Source: Pyropia yezoensis | Lineage: Eukaryota; Rhodophyta; Bangiophyceae; Bangiales; Bangiaceae | Reading direction: 5' to 3' | Assembly: GCA_009829735.1 (NCBI GenBank) | Contig: CM020618.1 | Coordinates: forward strand, 31,658,894 to 31,722,893 | DNA length: 64,000 bases | In this document: in pieces, positions 30,830 to 41,956 of the stretch | How the letters are laid out: every line of letters starts with the position of its first letter | How positions within the stretch are numbered: position 1 is the stretch's first letter | The notes under the pieces: model-generated | What the model saw: the letters and a program-made list of their open reading frames with translations, nothing else | Databases searched by the model: none | What the model was told of the DNA's origin: nothing | Made by a program: the position numbers and the translations under genes

Positions 30830-31380
30830 CGACGATCGGTCGCCAACCCCCGTCGACCTGCCTGCCGGCCGGCCGGCCGGCCGTCCTGCCCCCGTGGCGC
30901 GCCCCGTCAAGGACCCAGCACACGGCAGACTGCCGCAGCCCCCCCTCCGCCCACCCCTATCCCCCCACCCCTCCACACACCCCCCCTCCCCCCCCCGTTT
31001 CCCCTTTGCTGTGCCGTAGCCGTGGCGCCAGGCGCAGCGCCGCCCAGCATGGCGAGAGGGGTCTGCTGGTGACGGCCAAGACGCACAGCGCCATCGGGTT
31101 GGGGTGGGGGTCGGCCACGTTCCCATCCCCGCCCCCTACCGGTAGGGGGGTACCCCCCCCCTTCAAGATAGGTGTGGGCGTGATCCTCCTCGCCCGTCCA
31201 AGCAGCCACACGCCCGTCCAAGCAGCCACACCCCGGCCTGCCGACGCGGACCTCGCGGCCGGGGGTCGACTGGTCCGCTTTGGCAGGTCGGCGGACCGGC
31301 CGCCGCCACCCACCCCCGGCCGTGTCGACGTCGGCATGATCTCGCCCCCCCCCCACTCCGCCCGCCCGCTCTTCCCACCG
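30830..31380. repeat. dispersed duplicated segment, copy 3
   Basis: The longest match to 8390-8890 (about 500 bp) and a partial match to 6860-7085. It holds a direct repeat of CGTCCAAGCAGCCACA at about 31194-31228 that is absent from copy 2. Confidence 0.6.
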
Positions 31381-32331
31381 ACCCCCCCCGCCAAGCCCGG
31401 GCGGGGGGCGCCCCCCGCCGCCCGCCTCACACGGCCCTATCTCTCCCTCCACGGTGTCCGTTCACCGTCGGCTGCCTACCTCCAGCCCTGTCCCCCTCCA
31501 ACGCCCCCCCCCCCTCTCCCGACCATCCCCATCCCTCGACCACCACGTCCACTGATTCCCGTCCCGCCCTCGCCCCCCATTGACATTTCATTGAATTGAA
31601 TTCCCTCCAGTCACTGTGCCACTGTCGGCCAGCGCAGCCTCCCACTCCGCCCCCCCCTCCACGGTTTCTACTTCCGACCCGCACGCAGTGCTCCCTCCCG
31701 ACTCTGCTGCCGTCGTTGTCCCCTTGCGTAGACAGGCTCTGCCCAGCCCCCCCGCCTCCCCCCCACCCCAACCCCAGGCCCCATGGTCCGTGACAGACAC
31801 TCCGGCACTCGCCATTCGCGCGGCAGGCACGGCGGCCGCAAAAGAGAAAGAGGGGAGCAGACTGTCGCAGGGGGACTGTCTCGAAGGGGCGCTACCTGCC
31901 CCTCCCCACCGACGGCCGGGCGTCCCTCCCCACCCACGCCCGGGCGGGGGTGGGGAGGGGCGGGTAGCGCCCCTTGGAGAGGCGCGGGGAAAGACAACGC
32001 CGTCGGCGCGGGCGCCCGCCTCCAAGGCATTGCCCACCCCGGCCGCCCCCCCCCCCCCCCCCCCCCCACGCCCCCCAGCCCCCGACACTGCCCATGAAAG
32101 CCGCATGGAGCCGCAGCCGCAGTCGCGGGGGCGGTGCCTTCCCCCACACGCCCGCCACGGCGGTCGTGGGGCGGGGATGGGGGGGGACAGACCACGGCAG
32201 CGGGGGTCTCTCGACGCGGTGCCCCCGCCGTAACGTACCGGTACCCGCAGGAAGGACGGGTACGCCGGAAAGGGCAGGGGGGGGGGGGGGAAGAGGACGA
32301 TGACATAACCTTTCCCCGACCCCCCCCTGCG
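31381..32331. other. gene-free GC-rich region
   Basis: C-tract-rich DNA; the frames on both strands are low-complexity. An AT-richer patch at about 31579-31605 is the only break. Confidence 0.35.
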
Positions 32332-33994
32332 CAGTGGTGCTAAAAGCGGGATCCACCACAAGCCTGTTTCTCGCCGGAAAAGCTTGTGAGCGTCTTGTCA
32401 AGTGGCCCCCTGAGCCCCCCTTCACACCCCCATACAGGCCGATTTTTTATGGTCCTTTTCTTTGTGGCTTGTGCAATGCCCCTAGAAGTCGCCCCCACAC
32501 GATTATGATGGCATGAAAAGACGCGCAGCGACGGTGCGTACCAGACGATGTAAATAAAAGTGTGTTCTTACATCTTTCAGGACCATCCAACAACACTTGA
32601 CAAGCATCGCACAAGCACTTGGCCGTGGCAGCATGTCGGTCGCAGGCCGCGATTAGGCATGTTCGGCCCGAACTAAGAGGAAGTACCCCTGGAATAGGCG
32701 GCACCACTGGCATCTGACCTGGGGTTGTTGGGGCTGGAGAGCACACTTCGTAGTCTGATGAGACTTGCGAAGCCCATGTTTGCCGACCCACACCCTCCGA
32801 CAAGGAGTCGGGATGGATTGCCAGAGGCAACTGACTGAGACATTGCGAAGAAGTAAACAGACGCTCCACAGGTGAGTGTTCGCGTTTGTGCTCCCTTCAT
32901 GGCAATCGTCACGTGGCTACGAAGTGCTAGGCACATGGGCACCACGATGATCAGGCGTTGGCGTCCCCCCGCGACAAGCTGTACGACGCGTCGTCCCCCC
33001 GCCATAGTCCACCTCCCCAACCCCCCCCCCCCCCCCCCCCCCGTTCCCTCCCCTCCCCCCCCTCGCCGCTGCGACTGACGATGTGGCCGGGGTGGCGGTG
33101 GCCGGCGGGGGGAGCTGACGGAGTTGGCCTGCGGCAATGGCATGCCACTGGGGACTGCGGCGGTGGCCTGCGGGGTTTGCCGGCGGCTGCGGCGTTCGTT
33201 GGCGGGGTTGGCCGGCGGGGTTGGGTGCCCGGTAGGGGTGACCCGCGAGGGTGCACCGGTGAGTGTGGCCGGCGGCGGTGGCCGGCGGCGATGGCCGGCG
33301 GCGATGGCCGGCGGCGACGGCTGGCGGCAGTGACCTGCGGGGGTGGCTTGCGTGAGTGGCCGGCATCGGTGGTTCCGGCTTGTGGTCGGCGGGGCTGGCC
33401 GGCGGGGGTGGCGGGCAGTAGGAGCTTGCGGCGGTGGCGAGCTGGGGTGGCCGGCGGGGGTGGCCACCTGTCCCCGAGGTGGTGCATGTCGACCGCTGCC
33501 TTGGAGATATGCCAGACGGACGCACCGGACAGCGGCGGCCTGCGGGGGTGGTCTGCGGCGGTGGCTGGCGGGCGTGGCTGACGGGGTTGGGCGGCAGCGG
33601 TGGCCGGCGGCGGTGGCCGGCGACGGAGGCCTGCAGCTGTTGCCGGCAGCAATGGCGGATAGCAGTGACTTGCGGCTGTGGTCGGCGGGGGTGACGGCGG
33701 GGGTGGCCGGCAACTGTACCTGTCGTGTCTACGGGCAGTGCGCTCTTCACGGCGACTGGTGTTTCTTGTTGGAGTTTCAGGCACTTAATCGGTGCTCTTT
33801 ATCCATCAATTAGCGATGCGTTAGCTTAACAGGACGCACTTTGTCGAACTTACTCCTCCTTTAAGTCGGCTTCGCCACCAAGATTCGAGGTCGTTTCACC
33901 CGTTGTTTCAGCCGAAGGGCCTGTTGCACAAGCCGCGCACAAGCTTTTCCGGCGAGAAACAGGCTTGTGGTGGATCCCGGTTTTAGCACCACTG
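32332..33994. mobile_element. 1.66-kb element with about 67-bp terminal inverted repeats
   Basis: The left end (32332-32398) and right end (33928-33994) are inverted repeats with only a few mismatches, beginning CAGTGGTGCTAAAA and including GGGATCCACCACAAGCCTGT. A CAGTGG start is common in hAT elements, but the 8-bp flanks (CCCCTGCG and CGCGCATG) do not match, so the superfamily is open. The interior is part moderate-GC unique sequence (32.4-32.95 kb) and part degenerate 15-bp minisatellite (33.06-33.72 kb). No transposase is visible. Confidence 0.78.
33060..33720 (+). repeat. degenerate 15-bp minisatellite inside a TIR element
   Basis: Units of GGCCGGCGGCGATGG type, 15 bp long, are best preserved at about 33260-33315 and decay outward. 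Because 15 is a multiple of three, all minus-strand frames stay open through the array. Those frames give repetitive Pro/Ala/Arg/His peptides that I do not accept as a gene. Confidence 0.7.
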
Positions 33995-35375
33995 CGCGCA
34001 TGCGCTGGCCATCGTCGCGCCCCTTTCCTTGGGGCGCGCCCCGCCACCCGCCGCTGGTCCCCGACGACCCCCTGCGAGCTCCCCTCCCCCCCTCCGCCCC
34101 CCCCCCTTCCGTCGTTGCCTGCCCGCGCCCGTGTCGTTGCCACCGGTCCGATTCCGCGCGCCTTGACCGCTCCCCGCCCTTTTTCCTTCTTCCCCTGGAG
34201 CTGACCAAAGCTCCCCTCGCGTGATTTGTAGACACAACATGCCCATGATGGGAAGCCGGCCCCCTCCCCACCCCCACCCCCCTCTCGACAGCCGGCCAGT
34301 GCCGCCACGGGTTCGCCCCACCCTGCCCCGCTCCCGCCCCACCTCCGTCGGCTCCACTGCCCCCTCCGTCATGCCGCCCACGGCCGCCTCCGCCTCACCC
34401 TCCCCACCTTTGCCCCCCCCACCTTGCCAGCCGGCGGCCCCCACACCCGCCCTCCCCGCCCCCCGTTCTTCCCCCTCTTCGCGACAGCACGACGCTGCGG
34501 GTGCGTCGGCGCGCGCGTTGTCTCCCAGATGCGTGGAAAAATAGGGGCATACGCGGGCAAGAGGCAGCGTTGGACGGTGGTCTGAGGGTATAGCCACCAA
34601 CGTGGGCTAGATATCGGTAGCCAAAACTAATCGGTGTGTAACGTGGACAGTGTCTATCTACATACACAATGGTAATCCAATCAGAGACAGACGTGTATAT
34701 GTATGTACAATTGACCCGCGATAGCTCTGAGCTATCGCTGACCCAAAACAGCGCCTTTTGGTCGAGAGATAGCTCTTGACTTGAGCTGCTTCGCGCGCGG
34801 GTAACGTAAACATAAGGACCCGAGCAATGCCGTCTTGGATTGGCAGGTGTGCACAAAACGGGCCGGCGCAGCATCGTCGGCTGCACCATATTGAAGAGCC
34901 ATCTGTTCGGCACACGACCGCTTCGCCACGGTAAACGATGTGACGACGGCGGCGGCGCGACGGCGGCGGGGGCAGCGGCGTAGTCGGTGGACGCGGCTGC
35001 ACGGACGGCGAGAGCGCATTGATGTGTGTCTGCCGGGACGGCCGCGCCAGATGCCCTCGAGGTGGCTCGTCCTAAACACCTTCCTTCGAGAGTGAAGGTA
35101 GGAGATTTGGCATGTACTGTACAGTACACGCGCACACGGCTCGGGCAGCCATCGGCGATCAGGGTGGCCGCGTTCGGCCGCGGCCCTGGCCAGCAGGCCA
35201 GCGCGGACACATGCAGGACCTACGCCGCTGCCGCTCGCCCCGACGCGTAAAGCCCCGCCAGAACTCACTCTGTATGCCCCACCCCCTCGCACGTTCACAC
35301 AGCTGGCAGAAACTCATGATCAAAAATTGTATTGAATTCTCCTCTGTGTGCCCATGACCCCCCCTCCATGTTCTG
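33995..35375. other. gene-free stretch between two TIR elements
   Basis: No gene recognised. GC drops after 34.5 kb. Palindromes GATAGCTCTGAGCTATC (about 34721-34737) and TGTACTGTACAGTACA (about 35112-35127) are present. Confidence 0.4.
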
Positions 35376-36844
35376 TAGGGCTGTGAATCGCGCCTGGGGG
35401 GCGACTTGTGTCATTGGATTCGGCGTGCATAAGGCGCTTCTTGGGCGCTACATAAATAGGTGCCCTCGCGCCCGCGAGTCGCTGGGCGCGATTTGGGCGC
35501 GATCAATGAATAGTTCAAACTTCGTAAACCTAGAGGGGCGTTACTATTCCCATTTGGCATATTTAGGATGACAGCACTGACCGGCTGGGGCCGCCCACTG
35601 CACCAACGACGGCGGCTGCGACACCTGCCCCCGACACGGAAAGCCGTGCCGTCACCACCCCGTTAGTTTTTTGCTACATCTTCATACAGTAGAAGGTGCC
35701 GCATGCGCAAGTGGCGAGAGACAGAAGCGGTCGACGGTGCTTCTCCACAAGCCGACGGGAGGGGTGCCCACTGCGGCGCGCTTGTCGCTTCCGCGGACTC
35801 GAGAGAGACCGGCGCCCATAGAAAGCTCCACCACCGGGAAGGGGACGTAGTGGCTAGAGAAAGAGAAGAAAAAACGTAGCTATCAGCGTACAAGAAGGTA
35901 AGGGAGGAGCGGCGGCAAATGCACATGTTCGGGCGGAGACGGACGAGGATGGGGAGTCAGGTGGGGGAGGACAGCCCAATAATCTGTGTGCGGAGGAGCT
36001 AATGGCCCAGTTCGAAACGTCTTCAACCGGCCCTCAGCCTCTCAGCGGCTCCGGCGCTCCTGCTGTCTCCGGCTTCAACCGCAGCACCCCTTCCCGCGCT
36101 ATGGTCGACAAGGCCACCAAGGTGGGGTACCTGCTTGCAGTGAAGCAGCTGCATGAAAAGAGCGACGGAAATCGGCATGCAGGCGCCGAGAGTCAATCAA
36201 CTAGATATGTGAGTCAAATGATGCAACTATTGCTGTTCTCCCAATTTTGGCCGATCCGGACAAGAACAACACTGCATGAACAACTGTGTGAGCCAATCAC
36301 GTGCTGGCAGAAGAGGGCGAGCCAATCGCGTGCTCTAGGGGCCCGATCGCTCAGAGCAGATGATTGGCTGCAGCCACAGTGGGCCTCTTACCAATCGCTG
36401 ATTGGTCGAAACACTGTTGTTCTCTCGGCTGAGATCGCCGAAGATTCCCCCCACATCGGCTCGTTCCTCTCCGGAACAGTTGTCCAGCTTGTCTTGGTGT
36501 CTGTTCCACTCAGGTTCTCCCCTCCATGTGCTCGGAGCCCCAGGAAAGTCGCAGATCTTACTGTTTGCACAACAATGGAGGCTGATTCGGAGCTCTCATT
36601 GGTCAGAGGGGCATCCTGTGAGGCATGTCATTGGTCAGTGGACTGTTGTTCTTGTTCTTGTCCGGATCGGCCAAAATTGGGAGAACTGCAATATTTAGGC
36701 CGCATAAGTAAAATGCAAGGGGGGGCTACAAAGGGCGCTTTGGGGCGCGACGGCTTCTTCGGGGGCGCAATTAAGGCGCGATTTGGGCTCTATATGACAG
36801 AAGCGTCTCGCGCCCACCAAAACGGGGCGCTATTCACGGCCCTA
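35376..36844. mobile_element. hAT-like non-autonomous element (1469 bp)
   Basis: Terminal inverted repeats start TAGGGCTGTGAATCGCGCC (left) and TAGGGCCGTGAATAGCGCC (right, inverted), 17 of 19 matching. They are flanked by an 8-bp duplication: ATGTTCTG at 35368-35375 and ATGTTCTT at 36845-36852. An 8-bp duplication with a YARNG-type end is the hAT signature. Subterminal sequence on both sides repeats GGGCGC/GGCGCGATTTGGGC. No transposase is present. A second element (36230-36691) is nested inside. The 298-codon frame crossing the nested element is fortuitous. Confidence 0.8.
36230..36691. mobile_element. 462-bp TA-flanked element nested in the hAT-like element
   Basis: Terminal inverted repeats of about 40 bp with a single mismatch, starting TTGCWGTTCTCCCAATTTTG and continuing with GGCCGATCCGGACAAGAACA. 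TA on both sides (36228-36229 and 36692-36693) points to Tc1/mariner-type transposition. The interior carries at least five CCAAT/ATTGG boxes (for example near 36295, 36323, 36391 and 36598). No protein is encoded. Confidence 0.85.
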
Positions 36845-36852
36845 ATGTTCTT

Positions 36853-37086
36853 TCGTCGCCGGGCACGGCACGCGTCGCCGGACAGTGCATGTTTGTAAAT
36901 AGATTACGTACGTTTCCCCACACACTGCACATCCTGTGTATGCAACACGAACAGGGGACGTGACCCATACCTGCCGCCCCATCAAAGGCTATCAGAGGAA
37001 GGGGGGCATTGGTCAGCCTGCCGTCGCGGTGCCTCGTCCCCACACCCCCACGTTCGTCATCCCCTTATCGTTCCCCGCTTGTGCCC
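36853..37086. other. short intergenic region
   Basis: About 230 bp between the hAT-like element and the end of the next gene. Nothing recognised. Confidence 0.35.
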
Positions 37087-37857
37087 TCACTTGAGCCGCG
37101 GCGTGCAGCCCGCCACGCACGTGGCGTACCGAATCTGCTTACGCTGCCACGGACCCACACACGAAGGTGTGGCAGGCGCCTGGGCGGCCAGCCCCGGCGC
37201 GCAGGCGCGAACACAGCCGCTGTGGGCCACCTGCTTGGCGGTCGTTGGTCCCGCGGGGGGACGCCCCCCCCCGCCCGTGGCTCCCCCCCCGTCATCCCCC
37301 CCACCCCCTTGGTTGTTGCCTCCCCCGGAAATGGGGACCCAGCGGAGCTCCCTGCGTGCCACCGCGGTGCCCGTCACCCACTGGTACCCGCCGGTGCACG
37401 AGGGGAGCGTCATGAGGTCATCCACAGTCGTGTAGAGGATCCTGCCGCCAAAGCTGACCAAATCCCCCCGGAGCCTGTCACTGGGCACCTCATTTACCGC
37501 CATGGTGCCAAACGCAAGCGGGCAGCTGCTCCGGCTGACGGGGACGTTGGCCCGTAGGGACCCGTCGGCGGCGGTCCCCCACGACATGATCCGCGCCACC
37601 GTCCGCGACTGGCGACAGAGCGTCACGCAGCAGTCGCCCGCGTAGCAGGAGGGGAGGAGGTTGCGCGTGCCGGGCACTGTCTTGACCCCGCTACGGGAGC
37701 TGCGCAGCGCCTCTTCTACGGACCACCGGATGGATCCAACGGGTCCGGGAAAGAAGGAAGATCCGCCGGCGGCGGGGGAGGCAACTGTCACGGCAATGGC
37801 GACAGCCAGGACCGCCGCCGCCAGGGGAGAGACTGGGGACGGGCGGCTATGCCCCAT
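37087..37857 (-). CDS. small secreted cysteine-containing protein, unknown function
   Basis: Single exon, 256 residues from the ATG at 37857. The longer upstream frame is rejected because a signal peptide begins exactly here (MGHSRPSPVSPLAAAVLAVA, then a small-residue cleavage region by about residue 31). The mature part has paired and spaced cysteines: SCYAGDCCVTLCRQ (about residues 70-83), single cysteines in SSCPLAFG and PSCTGGYQW, then a Gly/Pro linker. The C-terminal domain has C-x3-C and C-x13-C-x3-C (GCVRACAPG, SCVGPWQRK, ATCVAGCTP). This suggests a globular disulphide-bonded domain, a linker and a small cysteine knot-like tail. I do not recognise the family. It is probably extracellular. 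Confidence 0.65.
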   Translation of the reverse strand: MGHSRPSPVSPLAAAVLAVAIAVTVASPAAGGSSFFPGPVGSIRWSVEEALRSSRSGVKTVPGTRNLLPSCYAGDCCVTLCRQSRTVARIMSWGTAADGSLRANVPVSRSSCPLAFGTMAVNEVPSDRLRGDLVSFGGRILYTTVDDLMTLPSCTGGYQWVTGTAVARRELRWVPISGGGNNQGGGGDDGGGATGGGGRPPAGPTTAKQVAHSGCVRACAPGLAAQAPATPSCVGPWQRKQIRYATCVAGCTPRLK

Positions 37858-39799
37858 GCTGGCAACGTTGTGGGGGGGGAGATTGGGGTGACGCGGTCTC
37901 AAAAACTCGGTGGAAGAGGTGGGTCGGGCGCATGAGAAAGGTGGGGGTGGAGGAGTGGTTGTCGCTGCTTGGCTGGAAGGGGCGGCTGTGGGGGGGGTGG
38001 CGTGGTGGGGTGGTGAGGCCACCAGTCCCCTCGCCCCGCCGACCGCTGGTCTTGTACAAAACCTGCGAGACGCCGCCTCCCCCGCCGACCCCTCCAGAGG
38101 TGGCGGGTGGTGAGCGCGGGCGGGGCGGCTCGTCCGTGATGGGAAGGCCACGCAGCACCCCCTCGGCGGCGGTGAGTCGAGGGGTTGGGGGATCGGAGCA
38201 CGGGGGGGGAGGAGCGGGGAGACCACCCGACCGTGTCTCGGGAATGACGAATCCTTGTCATGCATGACAAGGTTTTGAGCAAGGCGTCATCCTCAAAACC
38301 CCGTGTCGGCGAGACCTCTTCACACTCCCTTCACGTCCTATCGGGGAGAGCATTTTCATCCCCTGCGAGCCTCGTCTCGAGAGACAGGGCGTGCAGGGGG
38401 TGCAACGATTCGTTGCCAGACCATGTCAACTCTGACGCCCCCTCTCGGCAGAGCCTTGGCACGTCCGTTGAGGGTTGCCGGATAGGCGTTGGCGGATCCG
38501 CCACAGTCACCGCTGGCGACATACGGAACAGCGCTACAGAACACTTTATATATACGTGCCCCAGTTTGTAGGTTCGAAGCGCGGGGTGGGGAGGTCTCGG
38601 CAATGACAAGGCTGAGGGGACGGCCGCGGTGATGTGGGGCTGGCAAGCAGGGAAAAGGGGGGGGAAGGGTACGGTGGCCCGTGGGTGGGGCGCCCGCGTC
38701 CCAACGCACCGACTCCGTGCGCATCGAGCATCTCTTCAACGGGGGGGGGGGGGGGGTGCTGGGGGTAGCCAACGCCATGCATAGCACGTACTGTACGAGG
38801 AAAACGCTTGAGCCGAACTCGCGACACTGTCACTGCTGATCTGAGCAAAGCTGGAAGCTCGGCCGGCTAGTCGTTAAGCACGAAATCAGCGATTCGCGGA
38901 CCTGAAGTTTAAATTTACGCATTGACGGCCTCTTCAGGGCAGGATGAGACGAGACCCTGACCTTCGGAGGGGGAACAGGTTGCACCTCCCCATCATGAGG
39001 TCCTCATGTCATGCCACGCAGCGCCGCGTCCGTCACGTCCCCCTCCCGCAGCGGGTGGCTCCGTCGCGCCTCCCTCGTCCGCCCCTTTACCACACCCGCT
39101 GGGTTGCCCTACAACGCTTTTGGTTGCCAGACAGCGACGAGGCAAGACGGCCAACACCTCTCAGAACAACGTACCACGACTGACTTGCGGAAGCCAGACT
39201 GCAGCCGGGGGGGGGAGGGGTGATAGCTACGGGGGGTGATAACTGCGGGGGGGTGACAACCTCTGGCTGGGTTGGAAACGGGGGGGGGGGGGGGGGAATA
39301 ACTGCACAGGGGGATGACTGCGGGGGGTGATAACCGGGGGGGGGGGTGATTAGTGCGGGGGGGCTGGTTGGGTCTACGATCCCATTAGTATGGGTCCACG
39401 CGCCCGTGCGATGCGGGGTGAAGGCACAGTATACCTAGATAGATATCGGACACGGGTTCCTTGTGGTCAGGGGGGTCGGCCACGCAACCCGTCGGCGCAC
39501 CTGCCCGTCGCGTTAACCATACAAGCGGCGGCTGTCGCAACAATGGGCGCTTCTGCACTCGTCCCACCTTGACCTTCCCCATCCGGCCCCACAAGTCGCG
39601 CAGCGTAGCCGCGCGCCACAACTGCGCTGCTGTCTCGCGGGGCGTCCGCGCGGGCGCCAGCCACCATAGCCGCGTACAAATAGCCACCGCTCGCCGCTCC
39701 CGGGGCGGGTGGTCGCACCAGACCAAGGGGCGATACTCCCACACTTGGCACCCCCCCACCTCCTGTCCCCCACTCACCATCCCCTAATCAAGGCCAGCG
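37858..39799. other. 1.9-kb intergenic region
   Basis: No gene supported. An AT-rich TATA-like stretch (CTTTATATATACG, about 38544-38556) stands alone without a convincing frame downstream. A G-rich tandem repeat lies at 39196-39372. Confidence 0.4.
39196..39372 (+). repeat. GGGGGTGATAACTGCG tandem repeat
   Basis: About eight irregular units of G-run plus TGATAACTGC, TGACAAC or TGATTAGTGC. The G runs make it a strong G-quadruplex candidate. Non-coding. Confidence 0.7.
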
Positions 39800-41956
39800 C
39801 TATAGCCTCTGGGTCATCTCGCCGGCCCCTCCCCCCCCTCCTCCCGACGCACTGAGAACGTCGCCGCCGCTGCCGCCGCCGCCCACCCCCCCGTTCTGCA
39901 CGCGCGCGTACGGGGCGGTAGGTCCCCACCAGAGGGCCCGCCCCAGACGCGCCCACGCGTAGGACAGCGTCGTGCGCACTGACGACCAAAGGCCGGCCAC
40001 ACCCCCCGCCGCCGCCCCCCCTGACCCCGACCGGGGAAGCGCAAACGGGGGGGCGCCGCCGCCCCCAGCGTCGACGTCCCACCCCTCCAGCAGGCGCCGC
40101 CGGCGGGCCACCGCGGCCAGGCGCGCCGTCACCGAGCCGCTTCTCGGCGCGTCGTCGCCCTCCTCCCCACCGACCGTGGCGGCCACGTGGTCTGTGGCCA
40201 CCTCCCAAATGTCCGCCGCGATCTGCCGCGCCGCGTCGGGGCGGCCCAGGTCCCGCGCCCGTCCCGCCATGGCGGCGAGCTGCTCGGGGTCGCCAAGAAA
40301 GCGGCTGACAATCGACGCGACCGCGTCGGGGGTGCCCCCCGACTCGCCCACGCCCGCCTCGACCACCAGAGACACATTGCCTTCCTCCTGCCCGGGTAGA
40401 AAGCCCGAAATGACCAGCGGCAGCCCGCGGATGAGGGCCTCCGCAATGGTACCCGGGCCCGCCTTGGTCACCAGCATATCGCACGCCGCCATGTACTCGG
40501 ACATGTTCGTGACAAAGCCACGGATGGCCACAGCGGCCAGCGGCCACGGGTGGGCGGTCAGCTGCCGCTCAAGCGCCGCGTTTTTCCCACAAACGATCGC
40601 CAGCTGGGCGCCGTCGCGGCCCCAGTCGGCCGCGACGCGGGCGGCCACCGCTTTCGCGACGAGGCCGAGGTTGCCAACGCCGTCCCCCCCGCCCACCAAC
40701 AGCACCGCGGGGAGGTGAGTGGGCAGGCCTACCGCCGCCCTCACAACCGCCTTATCCGTCGGTCCCGCACCGGCGCCACCACCACCGGCGCCACCACCCC
40801 CGCCGGCCGCGACGCTGCCGCCGCCAGCCGCCCAAAAAGCCGGGCGCACCGGCAGCCCAAACCGGCGTATCCGCTCAGGCGCTACACCCGCCGCCTCGCC
40901 CGCAGCGGCAAGCCGTGGAGACGGCACGTACAGCCGGTCGGCAGCGGAGGAGAACCACATGGGGTGCGCGCCGCCCAAGTCCGTGACGACCGTTACATAG
41001 GGGGGCGTCACCCCAATGTGACCCGTCCCGCCACCACCCCTCGTTCGCCCGTCGCCGCCCGATACGGACAGCACCACAGGGGTGGCGCCGTCGGTGGCAG
41101 CGGCGGCGGCGGCTACCATCCCCCGCCCTCCCGCCGCATCCACAGACGGTGACAGGGGCGACAGCTCTATCTCGGCTCCCACTTCTCCCGCCCCTCCCGG
41201 AAGACATGCGGCCAGCGCCGCCTCTTCTGCTGCGGCCAGCTGCCGCAGTACCCGTAGGCTGAGGCTCTGCACCATTGGGTGCACCGACACCACTATCGTC
41301 GGCGCTGCCGCCACAAAAGCCGCACGCACCCGCCCTGTTGCGGTCAGCGCGAAGGCGGCCTCAGTGAGCGCCCGCGTCGGCGGAAACAGCGCCCAGTACC
41401 AGAGGAAGCGCCACACCATCGGGTAAGCCGCGGCAAAGGCGTACTGCTGGGGAAAGCGGTGCCAGGGAGGCCCCGCAATCTCCACCCAGAAGTCCACTGT
41501 TGTGACGACCGCGCGGGGGCCATAGAGCGAACGGAAGGCCGCCTCAAGCGCCTGCGCCGATGCCCGGTGGCCGCCGCCCGTGTCACTGATCAGCAGAAGG
41601 ATGCGGACGTCTGGGCCGCCGCCGTCGCTGACAGCTCCGGCGGCGCCCAGGCGTCCAGGGGAGACTGCATCCAGCGGGGGTGATGGGGGAAGCGTCGGGG
41701 CGGGGGGAGGGGGCACCGGAGGTGGGGGCGGCACCGGCGCACCCGCCGAGGCGAGCGCGTCGTCCCCATCGACGCTGCCGCCACCGACAGCCGCCGCCGC
41801 ACCACCCCCATTGGGCACAGCACGGCCGCTGCCGCCGCCATCGCCGCTGCTACCACTTGCTCGGTACGCCCAGGAGGCGGCGTCACCAAGCGGCACGTCC
41901 CCCCCAGTGCCAGCCTCTCCGTCGGCCCCCCCGCCGCCGCTCGCCACGCCAGCCAT
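39800..41956 (-). CDS. MGD1: monogalactosyldiacylglycerol synthase (MGDG synthase)
   Basis: Transfers galactose from UDP-galactose to diacylglycerol, making the main thylakoid lipid, at the plastid envelope (EC 2.4.1.46). It belongs to glycosyltransferase family 28. From the ATG at 41956 (718 residues): the acceptor-side glycine loop ISDTGGGHRASAQALEAAF is at about 123-141. HRFPQQYAF...MVWRFLWYW follows, then VSVHPMVQSL (about 223-232), VTDLGGAHPMWF (about 324-335) and GLPVRPAFW (about 367-375). The UDP-sugar domain has VGGGDGVGNLG (about 421-431), CGKNAALE (about 456-463), GFVTNMSEYMAACD (about 480-493) and TKAGPGTIAEALIRGLPL. Low-complexity insertions sit at about 245-310 and at the C-terminus. 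Single exon. The frame stays open to 42136 with a transit-peptide-like Ser/Ala/Arg-rich stretch but no upstream ATG, so a 5' exon or a non-AUG start may exist. Confidence 0.92.
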   Translation of the reverse strand: MAGVASGGGGADGEAGTGGDVPLGDAASWAYRASGSSGDGGGSGRAVPNGGGAAAAVGGGSVDGDDALASAGAPVPPPPPVPPPPAPTLPPSPPLDAVSPGRLGAAGAVSDGGGPDVRILLLISDTGGGHRASAQALEAAFRSLYGPRAVVTTVDFWVEIAGPPWHRFPQQYAFAAAYPMVWRFLWYWALFPPTRALTEAAFALTATGRVRAAFVAAAPTIVVSVHPMVQSLSLRVLRQLAAAEEAALAACLPGGAGEVGAEIELSPLSPSVDAAGGRGMVAAAAAATDGATPVVLSVSGGDGRTRGGGGTGHIGVTPPYVTVVTDLGGAHPMWFSSAADRLYVPSPRLAAAGEAAGVAPERIRRFGLPVRPAFWAAGGGSVAAGGGGGAGGGGAGAGPTDKAVVRAAVGLPTHLPAVLLVGGGDGVGNLGLVAKAVAARVAADWGRDGAQLAIVCGKNAALERQLTAHPWPLAAVAIRGFVTNMSEYMAACDMLVTKAGPGTIAEALIRGLPLVISGFLPGQEEGNVSLVVEAGVGESGGTPDAVASIVSRFLGDPEQLAAMAGRARDLGRPDAARQIAADIWEVATDHVAATVGGEEGDDAPRSGSVTARLAAVARRRRLLEGWDVDAGGGGAPPFALPRSGSGGAAAGGVAGLWSSVRTTLSYAWARLGRALWWGPTAPYARVQNGGVGGGGSGGDVLSASGGGGGGAGEMTQRL

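Noticed and set aside
32673-33713. 346-codon minus-strand frame with Pro/Ala/His repeats
   Set aside because: It is produced by a 15-bp minisatellite inside a TIR element; all minus-strand frames are open there.
32324-34002. 8-bp hAT target duplication for the CAGTGG-ended element
   Set aside because: The flanks CCCCTGCG and CGCGCATG do not match, so I left the superfamily open.
36002-36898. 298-codon plus-strand frame
   Set aside because: It runs through both ends of a nested TIR element and past the end of the surrounding hAT-like element, so it is fortuitous.
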